DNA of 64,000 nucleotides, taken from assembly GCF_009604405.1 (NCBI RefSeq), contig NZ_WEGK01000015.1, positions 62,001-126,000 on the forward strand, written 5' to 3'. Below the pieces are notes generated by a model that was not told the DNA's origin, searched no databases, and saw only the letters and a list, made by a program, of their open reading frames with translations. This stretch comes from Nocardia macrotermitis. GTDB taxonomy: Bacteria > Actinomycetota > Actinomycetes > Mycobacteriales > Mycobacteriaceae. Shown piece after piece: positions 18,457-27,497 of this stretch. The position numbers and the translations under genes are program-made. Position 1 is the stretch's first letter. Every line of letters starts with the position of its first letter.

Positions 18457-20721
18457 ATGGATACATCCGGACGCCGGGACTCGGAAATGAGCCAGTCCAG
18501 CATCGACTTTCGCGCAACTGCGGGCGCTGCAACCGACCGCGGCGGCGGCTGTTCTACGCTCGAAAGGGTGAGTCGACACCTGCGGGACCGTTTGATCGGG
18601 CGCAAGCGGGAACTGGCCGCGGTGGCCGGGCTGCTGGACAGCAGGAACGGAAACAGACCGCTGCTCGTCACCGGGCCGCCGGGCGCCGGGCGGACCGCGC
18701 TGTTGTGCGCCGCCGCCGATCTCGCCGATGACCTGGGGATTCCGGTTACGTGGCTGGCACCGGATGTCGCTGTCCCGGACGCCATTGCGGACAGGCCGCG
18801 ACTGCTGCTGATCGACGACCTCGATCGCATCGGTCAGCACGAGGCGGAGGCGTACATCGATGCTCTGCCGACCGACGCCATCGTGCTGGCCGCCGCACGA
18901 CATCCGGTCACCGGGACGGACGAGCTACGGTTGCGCTCTTTGACTGAAGCCGAACTGGGAGAATCACTTTCGGATTCGCGAGCCGAGGTGGTGCACGGTT
19001 TGTGGTTGTTGTCCTCAGGACTGCCGGGCCATGCCCACGCGCTGTCCGCCGAACTGACCGGTGCGGACCGGCTCGCGGTGCTGACGCTCGCGCTGAACGG
19101 TCCGTCGCGTGCCGAATTCCTCCAGCCGGACGTCGGGTTGATCCGTCTCCTCGAGGAATCGATCGAGACCGCGCTGCCGCCGCGGATCCGGGTCCGGACG
19201 CTGGCCCGGCTCGCCCGGGAGCTGCTGGCCGACCCCACGGCAGCAACCCGCAGACGAGAGCTTGCCGACCGGGCGGTCGCCGAGGCACGGACCGCCGATG
19301 ACCCGGGTGTGCTCGCCGAGGTGCTGGACAGCCGCCTGCACGCGGTGTGGGATCCCGCCGCGGCCGGTGAGCGGCTCGACATCGGTCAGGAGATCGTCCG
19401 GTGCGCGCGCCGATCCGGTGACATCACGCTGGAGCTGCGCGGGCTGTTCTGGATTTTCACGTCGAGGATGGAATTGGCCGACGTGGAACAGGCAGAAGCG
19501 ACGTTGGCGACCTACGCCCACACCGCCGAACTCGCCGGGGACACTGCGGGATTGGTGATGGTGACGGCCCGGCAGGCGATGCTGGCCACGATCCGGGGCC
19601 GGTTCGAGGAGGCCGAGGCACTTACCGAGCAGGTGACCGCGCGCGGGCACCGGGCGGGGCTGGCGGACACCGACCGCTTGGTGGCGTCACTTCGCGGCCA
19701 CATGGCGCTACTGCGCGGAACCGCCGGGTCGCGGATCGAGGAACTGCGCATGCTGGCACGTCGTCTGCCGGGAAATTTCTACGAAGCGACCGTGGCTCGC
19801 GTGCTGGTCGATTCCGGCCACGCCACCGAGGCGGCGCTCGAACTCGCGCGATTGCTACCGGCTGTACTCGCCGGATCCGGCCCCCGATGGCTCGGCGCGG
19901 TCGCCGATCTGGCCATCGTCGCCTACCGCTGCGAAGTCCCGGCGGCCGCCGCCCCGCTCTACGAAACCCTGCTTCCCTACCGCGGTCGACTCGTCGTGTG
20001 GGGCGGTGCCAACACCGTGACCGGCCCGGTCGACCACTACCTCGGCCTGCTCGCGACCTGCCTAGGCCGACCCGACGCGGAACACCACCTCGACGCGGCG
20101 ATCGAACTGTCGGAATCCCTCGGCGCACTGCCCTGGCTGGCAGCTTCGCGCGCGGCGAAAGCCGATTCCCCTCTCGCAGAAACCGAATGGCGTTTCGCTC
20201 GCGACGCGCAGGATTGGCGACTCGACGCCGGCCCCGAATCCGTGCGACTGCGCGACACCCGAGGCGTCCACTACCTGCGCACGCTACTGAGTTCGCCGGG
20301 ACAGGAGATCACAGCGCTCGATCTGGTATCCGGCGGCGCGGGCCTGGCCGCACCGCCCGACGACGCGGTGCTCGACGAGACCGCCCGCGCGGCCTACCGG
20401 CAACGACTGCGGCATCTGGAGGCAGAACTCGACGCCGCCGACCGCGCCGGAGACAGCGAACGCGCCACGCGGGCACAGGCCGAATTCGACACTGTCGTAA
20501 CGGAATTGCGGCGCGCCACCGGATTGGGCGGACGGCGGCGCGGCCACAGCAACGAAGCCGAACGCGCACGGGTGAACGCCACTCGCGCGCTGTGGGCGAC
20601 GGTGTCCCGGATCGAGTCGATCGCACCGCTCGCGGGCGCACACCTGCGAGCCTCCCTGCGCAGCGGCCACCGGTTCCGCTACCAACCCACCTCGGACGGC
20701 CCGGCCCGCTGGCGCTTGTGA
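18457..20721 (+). CDS. STAND/AAA-type ATPase with TPR-like array and actinobacterial C-terminal domain
   Basis: 754 residues as drawn. Conserved sequence starts near residue 44 (RLIGRKRELAAV). Walker A is GPPGAGRTAL and a Walker B-like LLLIDDLDR follows. The middle is helical and TPR-like. The C-terminal part (GVHYLRTLLSSPGQEI, then AYRQRLRHLEAELDAADR and a basic ERARVNATRALW) matches a domain common in large actinobacterial ATPases of regulatory type. ATG 18487 or GTG 18568 are plausible alternative starts. Function unknown; signalling or transcriptional control is a guess. Confidence 0.72.
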   Translation: MDTSGRRDSEMSQSSIDFRATAGAATDRGGGCSTLERVSRHLRDRLIGRKRELAAVAGLLDSRNGNRPLLVTGPPGAGRTALLCAAADLADDLGIPVTWLAPDVAVPDAIADRPRLLLIDDLDRIGQHEAEAYIDALPTDAIVLAAARHPVTGTDELRLRSLTEAELGESLSDSRAEVVHGLWLLSSGLPGHAHALSAELTGADRLAVLTLALNGPSRAEFLQPDVGLIRLLEESIETALPPRIRVRTLARLARELLADPTAATRRRELADRAVAEARTADDPGVLAEVLDSRLHAVWDPAAAGERLDIGQEIVRCARRSGDITLELRGLFWIFTSRMELADVEQAEATLATYAHTAELAGDTAGLVMVTARQAMLATIRGRFEEAEALTEQVTARGHRAGLADTDRLVASLRGHMALLRGTAGSRIEELRMLARRLPGNFYEATVARVLVDSGHATEAALELARLLPAVLAGSGPRWLGAVADLAIVAYRCEVPAAAAPLYETLLPYRGRLVVWGGANTVTGPVDHYLGLLATCLGRPDAEHHLDAAIELSESLGALPWLAASRAAKADSPLAETEWRFARDAQDWRLDAGPESVRLRDTRGVHYLRTLLSSPGQEITALDLVSGGAGLAAPPDDAVLDETARAAYRQRLRHLEAELDAADRAGDSERATRAQAEFDTVVTELRRATGLGGRRRGHSNEAERARVNATRALWATVSRIESIAPLAGAHLRASLRSGHRFRYQPTSDGPARWRL

Positions 20722-20791
20722 CGCGGGCCACGAACAAATTGTTCCCCGCCCGGTTACGCCTCTCGGATAAACGCGAAACGAGAGGCAGCAC

Positions 20792-21580
20792 ATGCGCTAC
20801 GGGAATCTGGCGGCCGACAGCAACGGCGTCGACGACGGCCGACCGGCCCTGGTCCTGCTCCACGGCCTGACCTTCGACCGGCGGCACTGGTCACCGGTCC
20901 TGGCCGATCTGGCGCTCGCCGGATCGAACCGCCGGGTCGTGGCCTTCGACCTCCCCGGACACGGCGAATCACCGCGCCGCGACAGCTACGGACTCACCGA
21001 ACTCGTCGACGTCCTGCACGAGGCGATCACCGAGGCCGACCTGACCGCCCCCGTGGTGGCCGGTCACTCGCTCGGCGGGGTGCTGGCGACCGCCTACGCC
21101 GCCCGGTATCCGGTCAACGGTGTGGTGAACATCGATCAGCCGTTGCGGTCCGGCGGCTTCGCCGACTTCCTGCGCCGCTCCGAACCGCAACTGAACAGTG
21201 CCGGCTTCCTGAACGTCTGGAAGACGCTGCTGGACGGCATGCACATCGACGAACTGCCACCATCAGCCCAACACCTGGTCCGCACGGCCACCGATCCGCG
21301 ACAGGACCTCTTCCTCGGCTACTGGCGCGACCTCATGCACACCCCGAACGACCAGAGCGACGAGAACACCACCCGCACCCTGACCGCCATCCACACCGCC
21401 CGCACCCCCTACCACTACATCGCGGGCACCCCCATCGCCCCCACCTACCGCACCTGGCTCGAAACCGCCCTCCCCGACGTCCAGATCACCGAACTCCTGG
21501 GCAGCGGCCATTTCCCCCACCTGGTCCACCCCGCCGCAGTCGCCCGAGCCCTCGCCGAACTCCCCGTCCCCACCCACTGA
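20792..21580 (+). CDS. Alpha/beta hydrolase
   Basis: 262 residues with the oxyanion region LVLLHGLTFDRRHW (about 21-34), AFDLPGHGESPR, the nucleophile elbow GHSLGG (Ser about 92) and a C-terminal histidine in GSGHFPHLV (about 245). GAGAGG lies upstream of the ATG. Substrate not predictable. 71 bases downstream of the ATPase gene on the same strand, possibly co-transcribed. Confidence 0.88.
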   Translation: MRYGNLAADSNGVDDGRPALVLLHGLTFDRRHWSPVLADLALAGSNRRVVAFDLPGHGESPRRDSYGLTELVDVLHEAITEADLTAPVVAGHSLGGVLATAYAARYPVNGVVNIDQPLRSGGFADFLRRSEPQLNSAGFLNVWKTLLDGMHIDELPPSAQHLVRTATDPRQDLFLGYWRDLMHTPNDQSDENTTRTLTAIHTARTPYHYIAGTPIAPTYRTWLETALPDVQITELLGSGHFPHLVHPAAVARALAELPVPTH

Positions 21581-21594
21581 AATCCCCACGCCGA

Positions 21595-22035
21595 CTAGAA
21601 ACACGTCAGATAAAGAAATACTCGCGACGTGCCATCCTTACGGTCCTCGACAGCAACCCACCGTTGAGGATGCTCCGTCACGTGCACCGACTTGGTCGCG
21701 CTCCGATTCGCGGTACGCAGACTGTCTCCCCAGTCCTTCCGCCACAGGCCGCGTATCAACCAGTCATCCGGTATGCCCGGGGTAAGCTGCGGAAGTCCCG
21801 ACATAGTAATGAAGTCGGAAACCTCATTCGACGGAATCACGGCCACCAATGCCACCAGAGCATCCCCTCTCCACCCGGTTTCCCCGCTCGTGGACAAAAT
21901 CTGCGGCCGATGCCGAAACTTGATGTTCCCACACGCCGCCGCCGTACTCAAAGCCTCATCCGCCGGCGAGGGATCCGAACACCCCGCAACCACCAACAGA
22001 AACACACCAACGATCGCGGCAATCGCCTTCCCCAT
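21595..22035 (-). CDS. Hypothetical lipoprotein
   Basis: 146 residues from ATG 22035, selected because a classic lipoprotein signal follows (GKAIAAIVGVFLLVVAGCS). The mature part has a Cys pair (ACGNIKF near its start and YLTCF at the end) that could form a disulfide. No family recognised. Base composition is lower in GC than the flanking housekeeping genes, like the adjacent RloAB remnant. Confidence 0.62.
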   Translation of the reverse strand: MGKAIAAIVGVFLLVVAGCSDPSPADEALSTAAACGNIKFRHRPQILSTSGETGWRGDALVALVAVIPSNEVSDFITMSGLPQLTPGIPDDWLIRGLWRKDWGDSLRTANRSATKSVHVTEHPQRWVAVEDRKDGTSRVFLYLTCF

Positions 22036-22151
22036 GCCCACCTTCACCCCAGCATCCTTCGAAAAAAGTCTCCGACCGGCGATCTCCTCAGAGAAATCCC
22101 CTGCGACACAACGTTTCCACACGTTCCACCCCACACCAACTCTTCCAGTGG

Positions 22152-22635
22152 TTATGCCTGCGGCGACTCATCCGACATCAACTCCACCAACTTCCAGACA
22201 CCAGTCGACGGATTGTTGCGGTGCTCATCTCCCGCGGTCCCGCTTCGTGTCTTCGCCCTGCCTACCGCATCGGCGAGTCCGGCCACGAAGTCGGAGAACC
22301 GGAGGGCCGACTTGTCATAGTCGGGCAAGTGCTTCTCGAGTCGCCGCTTGACGTCCCGATATCCGGGGAGCGCGGCGTCGCACTTTTCGAAATGGAGTAG
22401 CAACCAGTACTCGAAGCATGGATTCGATACCGCCAGATCGACTTTCGACGCTCGGGCCAAGCTAATCGCTTCGGACCACCACCGATGCCTTGATTGCCGA
22501 GTTACGGAGGTGTCGACGTAAACCGTTGAAGTACAAGGGTTCTGTGGCTTCGCCGCCGCATACGATCAGGATCAGTGTCACCGGTTCTCGGAAAGGAGCC
22601 CTGCGTCGGCGGGAATTCTCACGCTTGGTCGGCAT
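22152..22635 (-). pseudogene. RloB-family (AbiLii-like) gene broken by an internal out-of-frame deletion
   Basis: The N-terminal piece (22635 to 22462, 57 codons) reads the RloB start, LILIVCGGEATEPLYFNGLR, with a TOPRIM-like glutamate. The C-terminal piece (22460 to 22152) is in another frame and reads the RloB signature LAVSNPCFEYWLLLHFEKC. The central 50 or so residues of normal RloB, including its acidic VFD-type motif, are absent, and the junction shifts frame near 22461. The gene overlaps the end of the ATPase gene, as RloA-RloB pairs do. The product should be inactive. Confidence 0.78.
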
Positions 22636-23833
22636 GGCGCACCGCCTCGACGAGCCGCAGGAAGTCAACTTTCGGGATAGCACCGAAACTTCCACCCAGA
22701 TAGCGACGTTCGAGGTTGTGCTCGTTGCGCGGCTTGTAGTCGGTCAACGGATACAGCGTGCTGGTTCCGTCCGCGTCCTTCTCGACGAACCACACCTGAT
22801 CGCGGTTCAGCAGACCGTCAGGGCGCACGACCGTACCGAGCAGAGATGAGTCATGAGTCGTCAAAATCAGTTGTGCACCACGGGAATTGGTATCCTCGGA
22901 TTGGAACAGTTCAATCAGCGAGGCGGTGAGCAACGGATGTAGGCTCGTATCGATCTCGTCGATGACCAGAACTCGCCCGCGATCGAGCGCATCGAGTACT
23001 TCGGGCAGGAGCTCGAGCCATGCGATGGTTCCCGCGGACTCCTGCTCCAGCGGCAACACGACGCCCTCGCTGCCGTAATGGTCGAAAACCAACGGCGGCA
23101 ACGCCCGCGCACCACTGTCAGGGAGAAGTTCGGGTGCCTCGATCGAGGCGATGCCGAAGTCTGCCGCTTGAACCAGCTCGAGCAGGCGCACACCCTCGTT
23201 GGCCGAAGACCGCAGCAGCATCTCGCGAATACGACCAGCGACCACGGACGTCGCGGATCGCCGCCGATCAGCCAGAATCAGCGACTCGCGAAACCAGCGG
23301 TGCACCGGCTGGAACATTTCCGGCATGGCCTGCGCGACGGCGCTCAGGAACAACGTGTTCGGCCGAGTGAGCCCCTGAATCACTTTGAGCTGAGCCCGAT
23401 TCTCGGCCATCGCCGATCCGGAGCTGTACTCGTCACCGGTCCGCTGGAACAGCACCCGCTTTCGCTTCTCCGGATAGCTGAACAGCCATTCCTCCAGGAC
23501 CCGCTCGTTGTCGACGGTGAACCCATACGTCCATGGGATCCCGTCCGCCACGATCTCGACGACGTAGGTCGATGGAACGGCGACCACGTGATTGGTCCGA
23601 AAACTGAACGGCGACCGCGGAACACCCGCGAAAGGCTCCCACTGCGAGAACGACTGGGTCACCGCCCGCTGCATGAATCGCAGTCCGTCCAGCAGATTGG
23701 ACTTGCCCGATGCGTTCGCCCCGTACACCGCCGCGACCGGGACCACCGAGCGATCGTCGGCCGCCGACATCAGCAGCAACTCATTCTCGTCCGCGAACGA
23801 ACGATGGTTCCCAACCCTGAAGCTGCGAAGCAT
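22619..23833 (-). CDS. RloA-like AAA ATPase (AbiLi-type, antiphage)
   Basis: 404 residues. SMC/ABC-like ATPase: Walker A GANASGKS (38-45), Walker B VLVIDEIDTSLHP (about 288) and H-loop LTTHDSS (about 327). It begins FRVGNHRSFADENELLL, typical of the AAA_15/AAA_21 group. RloA pairs with RloB; such pairs occur beside restriction loci and correspond to the AbiL abortive-infection type. Here the ATPase is intact but its partner is broken. Weak AGGGG sits about 8 bases before the ATG. Confidence 0.82.
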   Translation of the reverse strand: MLRSFRVGNHRSFADENELLLMSAADDRSVVPVAAVYGANASGKSNLLDGLRFMQRAVTQSFSQWEPFAGVPRSPFSFRTNHVVAVPSTYVVEIVADGIPWTYGFTVDNERVLEEWLFSYPEKRKRVLFQRTGDEYSSGSAMAENRAQLKVIQGLTRPNTLFLSAVAQAMPEMFQPVHRWFRESLILADRRRSATSVVAGRIREMLLRSSANEGVRLLELVQAADFGIASIEAPELLPDSGARALPPLVFDHYGSEGVVLPLEQESAGTIAWLELLPEVLDALDRGRVLVIDEIDTSLHPLLTASLIELFQSEDTNSRGAQLILTTHDSSLLGTVVRPDGLLNRDQVWFVEKDADGTSTLYPLTDYKPRNEHNLERRYLGGSFGAIPKVDFLRLVEAVRHADQA

Positions 23834-24082
23834 GTGTCAACCCCTAGAAGCAAGCTAGATAGCCTTTTCAACGGCATACCTGCTCAATCGTGCCTGTAAC
23901 TCCAGTAATATCACTACCAGATCCAGGCCTGCCTGGCCGACACCTCTCTATCGTGCGAACCATCCCCGCAGCCCACGGCACCTCATCCGGTTCAGCGGTT
24001 ATGGGTCGCCCCACGAGAGCACCGAGGGTTGGCGCGAGAAAGTAGACGAGTGATCTCCACCAAGCACGTCGCTGAGAAAAGC

Positions 24083-24113
24083 AGAACCCGCAGGTCTCTG
24101 ACCTGCGGGTTCT
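24083..24113 (-). terminator. Rho-independent terminator of ssrA
   Basis: Perfect 14-bp stem (AGAACCCGCAGGTC and its complement) with a 3-base loop, just past the tmRNA 3' end. On the minus strand it is followed by a short T-rich run (GCTTTTCTC). Confidence 0.85.
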
Positions 24114-24117
24114 TGTT

Positions 24118-24487
24118 TGGTGGAGCTGCCGGGAATCGAACCCGGGTCCTCCGCCGCTTCTCCAGGGCTTCTCCGTGTGCAGTTCGCGCTGTCTCTACTT
24201 GGATCTCTCGGTCTTGCGAACGAGCCGAGATGACGATCCCAGTCGCTGTTGGTTGTCCCGTACTACTCCGCGACCGAGCAGGACGGTGAGCCTTCTAGCT
24301 GATGCCAGGGGCCGGGCCGAAGGCGAACCCGGGCTGACAGACACGCTCTACTGCTTAGGCAGCGAGAGCGTAGTCGCGCTGATTGGAATCGGCGCTTATA
24401 GGGTTGCAGCGACGCTTACGGTGGTCTCTTGCCTGCACCGACACGCTTCCCCTGAATCGACGCACGTAGTCGAAACCGTTCAGCCCC
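24118..24487 (-). ncRNA. ssrA: Transfer-messenger RNA (tmRNA)
   Basis: 370 nt. The 5' end GGGGCTGAACGGTTTCGAC and the 3' end GGTTCGATTCCCGGCAGC then TCCACCA form the tRNA-like domain, with the T-loop and an encoded CCA. The tag reading frame (24393 to 24355) gives ADSNQRDYALAA and a TAA stop. With SmpB (gene at 28358) it rescues stalled ribosomes and marks the nascent chain for proteolysis. A strong hairpin follows immediately. Confidence 0.97.
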
Positions 24488-24692
24488 GTACTTCAATCCA
24501 GTTGCCCGGCTGGTGACCGGGCTGTTCATACTAACACCCTGCACGCCATGGTCATTCCCCCACGCCACTACGTCGACTCCGTCCTGGTCACGGGGCGTGC
24601 GGGCGGGCCCGGGAAGTCCGGCGCACGAAACTTGTCGGTGCCCCCTGCTAGCTTCTGCTTCGTACCGACGATTCGAAACATAAGGCGATGCA

Positions 24693-26114
24693 ATGACTTT
24701 CGGGGGCACTACCTATCTCGAGCTGTCCGAGGCGAACGGCTCCGCGCACAAGTTCTACGAGGTCGCCGTGGCGGGCACCCAGGTCACGATCCGCTACGGG
24801 CGGATCGGGGATTCCGGTCAGAGCCAGGTGAGCACCTTCCCCACCGCGGAGAAAGCCCAGGCCGCGGCCGGTAAGAAGGTGGCCGAGAAGATGCGCAAGG
24901 GCTACGCGCCAGCGGTGCTGGGCGGGCGCGCCAAACGCCCGGTCACCCGGCGGGCGATCGCCAGCCAGCGTTCGACGGCCAAATCCGCTCCGGTGCTGTG
25001 GACCTTCGATTCGGGCGCCCCGGCCTACGGCATCTTCGTCGACGAGTCCCGATGCTGGGTGGGCAACGAGGCGGGCGATGTGTTCACGCTGACGCCCGAG
25101 GGCGCCACGCTCGGCCGGTTCCGGCTGCCGGATGCGGTGAAATGCATTGTCGCCGACGATTTCTGGATCTACGCGGGCTGCGACGACGGCCGCGTGTACG
25201 ACCTGTCCGGCAAGGTGCCCCGCGCGGCCTACGACATCGCCTCCGATGTCGACATCTACTGGCTCGACATCCACGACGGCATCCTCGGCGTCGCCGACCG
25301 GCAGGGCGGTCTGACCGTGATCGACCACGAGGAGGAGTCGCTGTGGACCAGACGCAGCACCGGCGATTCCGGCTGGATGGTGCGCGTCGCGCCGGAGGGC
25401 GTCTACCACGGCCATTCGCGCGGCGTCACCGCCTACGATCTCGCCAGCGGCGAATCTCGCTGGCATGTGCGTACCGGCCCCGTGCTGTTCGGCTGGCAGG
25501 AGGCCACGTCGGTCTACGCCGGAACCAGCGCCAACGAGGTGCGCATGATCGCCAAGGACAGGCGATTCGAGCGCACGTACCGGTGCGATGCGCCCGTATT
25601 CTCCTGTGCCACATCGCCGGACGGCCACTACGTCTTCGCGGGTGACAATCACTCCTCGGTCTACTGCTTCGAAGCAACCGGCCGCCGCCTGTGGAAACTC
25701 GCCACCGGCTGCGGTTCGGCGTTCTCGATGCAGTACCACGCCGACCGGCTGTACCTGGTCACCACCAACGGCACCCTGGCCTGCCTGGATGTCAGCGAAT
25801 CCGGCGTGCGCGACGCCGAACAGGGCGTACTGCCGCAGACACTGTCGGTGAAGGCTCCCGAGATCGCAGCGGTCACCCCCAGCGCCACCGTGGAGGTGAC
25901 GGCAGACCCCGGCACGGGCATCGTGGTCGAGTGCGTGCGCGAGAGCGGCAAACTGCGCGTTCACATCACCTCACCCGGCTACGAGAATTCGTGGAATGTC
26001 CAGTTCCCCAAGGAGATTCGCGAGTTCGGCGCGCGATACGTCGTCGACGCGGTCAGCGAGTCGGCGCGCGGCGGCTTCTACCGCGTCCGGGGCGACATCC
26101 GCAGACTGAACTGA
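24693..26114 (+). CDS. WGR-domain protein with C-terminal beta-propeller
   Basis: 473 residues. Residues 1-75 resemble a WGR domain (HKFYEVAVAGTQVTIRYGRIG, with the family GRIGxxGQ motif), otherwise known from PARPs and MolR-like proteins and able to bind nucleic-acid ends. After a basic linker (80-100), residues 105-400 form repeated blades (WTFDSGAPAYGIFVDES, YVFAGDNHSSVYCFEATGRR) of a WD40/PQQ-like propeller. No PARP catalytic domain is present. No transmembrane segment or signal, so cytoplasmic. Function unknown. Confidence 0.75.
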   Translation: MTFGGTTYLELSEANGSAHKFYEVAVAGTQVTIRYGRIGDSGQSQVSTFPTAEKAQAAAGKKVAEKMRKGYAPAVLGGRAKRPVTRRAIASQRSTAKSAPVLWTFDSGAPAYGIFVDESRCWVGNEAGDVFTLTPEGATLGRFRLPDAVKCIVADDFWIYAGCDDGRVYDLSGKVPRAAYDIASDVDIYWLDIHDGILGVADRQGGLTVIDHEEESLWTRRSTGDSGWMVRVAPEGVYHGHSRGVTAYDLASGESRWHVRTGPVLFGWQEATSVYAGTSANEVRMIAKDRRFERTYRCDAPVFSCATSPDGHYVFAGDNHSSVYCFEATGRRLWKLATGCGSAFSMQYHADRLYLVTTNGTLACLDVSESGVRDAEQGVLPQTLSVKAPEIAAVTPSATVEVTADPGTGIVVECVRESGKLRVHITSPGYENSWNVQFPKEIREFGARYVVDAVSESARGGFYRVRGDIRRLN

Positions 26115-26171
26115 TCGGTCGAGAACCGCGGCGAAACTACGACCATCGCCAGAAACTACGAGATCAATACT

Positions 26172-26186
26172 ATATGACTTTCATAT
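26172..26186 (+). promoter_or_regulatory. MarR-type operator upstream of the Ddn-like gene
   Basis: ATATGA-CTT-TCATAT is a perfect inverted repeat 23 bases before the start codon, overlapping a likely -10 element. It shares the core TATGA-N3-TCATA with the palindrome upstream of the MarR gene at 26809. Confidence 0.6.
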
Positions 26187-26208
26187 CACTAGGCGTACGA
26201 TCGATCGC

Positions 26209-26652
26209 ATGGATGCAGACAGATACCGCCGCACGACCAACACCATCAACAAGGTCATCACCAGGTTGCAGCGCCTGGGGATCGCCTTCGGGCCGATGCA
26301 ACTGCTGACCGTGACGGGTCGGCGCAGCGGCCGCTTGCTCACCTTCCCGATCGCGGTGAACGAACTGGACGGAGGCCGGTACATCTTCCAGGCATTCCCG
26401 AAAGCCGCCTGGGTCGCCAACGTGCGCGCCGCCGACACGGTCACCCTGACTCGCGGACGCAAATCCACCACGGCCCGACTGGTCGAACTGCCCGTCGAAC
26501 AACGCGGCCCGGTCCTGCGGGATCTGGTCGCCACCAGCCCGTCCAGCGTCGGCACCCGATTCGTCACCACGGGCCTGGCGGAGGAGTCGACACCCGACGG
26601 AGTCGCGGCGGCAGCAGCACGAATAGCGGTGTTCCGCGTCGAACCGGCCTGA
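26209..26652 (+). CDS. Nitroreductase/deazaflavin-dependent oxidoreductase family protein (Ddn-like, DUF385)
   Basis: 147 residues with the split-barrel fold of F420-dependent Ddn relatives: LLTVTGRRSGRLLTFPIAV and WVANVRAADTVTLTRG. Members use reduced coenzyme F420 to reduce quinones or other substrates; some no longer bind F420. It shares an operator motif with the MarR gene downstream, suggesting induction by a toxic or aromatic ligand. Leader is short with no clear ribosome binding site. Confidence 0.82.
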   Translation: MDADRYRRTTNTINKVITRLQRLGIAFGPMQLLTVTGRRSGRLLTFPIAVNELDGGRYIFQAFPKAAWVANVRAADTVTLTRGRKSTTARLVELPVEQRGPVLRDLVATSPSSVGTRFVTTGLAEESTPDGVAAAAARIAVFRVEPA

Positions 26653-26808
26653 TCCGGCCGGTCCCACGCGAGTGGGCAATGCCTCGGCTCCCCGCGCACC
26701 CGGCCTGGGGCGCTGATACCGCCGACTCCATCCCGGGTGAGCCGACGTGACACCTCGGCTCACACCGCGATCACCGCCGACCCGATCAGCGCGACGCACC
26801 CGCGATAC

Positions 26809-26825
26809 CGTATGAGTCTCATACG
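26809..26825 (+). promoter_or_regulatory. MarR autoregulatory operator
   Basis: CGTATGA-GTC-TCATACG is a perfect inverted repeat of 7-base arms, 20 bases before the MarR gene start. The core matches the site at 26172-26186. Confidence 0.65.
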
Positions 26826-26845
26826 ATCCGACGTGAGGACGGCAG

Positions 26846-27382
26846 ATGCGCGAGGCGAACCCGGGGTCGAGGGGATCCGGAACCGAGCAACCGGATGGCC
26901 CGGACGCCGATCGGACCGCGACGCGACAACACCGTCAACTCACCGTCGCGGTCCGGGACGCGTTGCGCGACCTGAACATTCAACTGTCCCTGCTCAACCG
27001 CCGCTTCGGCAACCGGGCCGAACTCCGCGACATCGATTGGACCTGCCTGGATCTGATCAACCGACACGGCCCACTGTCCCCCACCGCCCTGGGCAAGCTG
27101 GCCGGAGTGCACCCGGCCACCCTCACCGGAATCCTGGACCGCCTACAGAAGGCCGGCTGGATCGCACGCGACCGCGATCCGGATTCCGCCGACCGCCGCG
27201 CGGTCACACTCCGCCCGGTCCGCGACCGCAATCCCCAGCTGTACCAACTCTTCTCGGGCATGAACCAGCGCATGGACGAGATCTGCGCCGACTACACCGA
27301 CGCCGAACTCGAGGTCATCGCCGACTTCCTGCGCCGCACCAGCGCCGCCGGTAACGAATCCGCGGAAGAACTCGCGCACTGA
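26846..27382 (+). CDS. MarR-family transcriptional regulator
   Basis: 178 residues. A winged helix lies at about 70-130: LSPTALGKLAGVHPATLTGI as recognition region, then DRDPDSADRRAVTLRP as the wing. The N-terminal 40 residues are polar and probably disordered. Preceded by a perfect palindrome that is also found upstream of the Ddn-like gene, so it probably represses both genes. Confidence 0.87.
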   Translation: MREANPGSRGSGTEQPDGPDADRTATRQHRQLTVAVRDALRDLNIQLSLLNRRFGNRAELRDIDWTCLDLINRHGPLSPTALGKLAGVHPATLTGILDRLQKAGWIARDRDPDSADRRAVTLRPVRDRNPQLYQLFSGMNQRMDEICADYTDAELEVIADFLRRTSAAGNESAEELAH

Positions 27383-27497
27383 CAGTCCCCGCGGCGTCAC
27401 CGCGCTGCCAGGGCCACGACCTGTGCGATAGGAAGTCCGCGACCACGAGCGAACGCCGCGGCGTAGCCTTGCTCGCCGAGCAGTGCGCAAGCTTCGT

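Noticed and set aside
24118..24160. ssrA 3' end as an island attachment site
   Set aside because: No second copy of the tmRNA 3' end was found by eye within the window and there is no integrase gene, so I do not annotate an att site.
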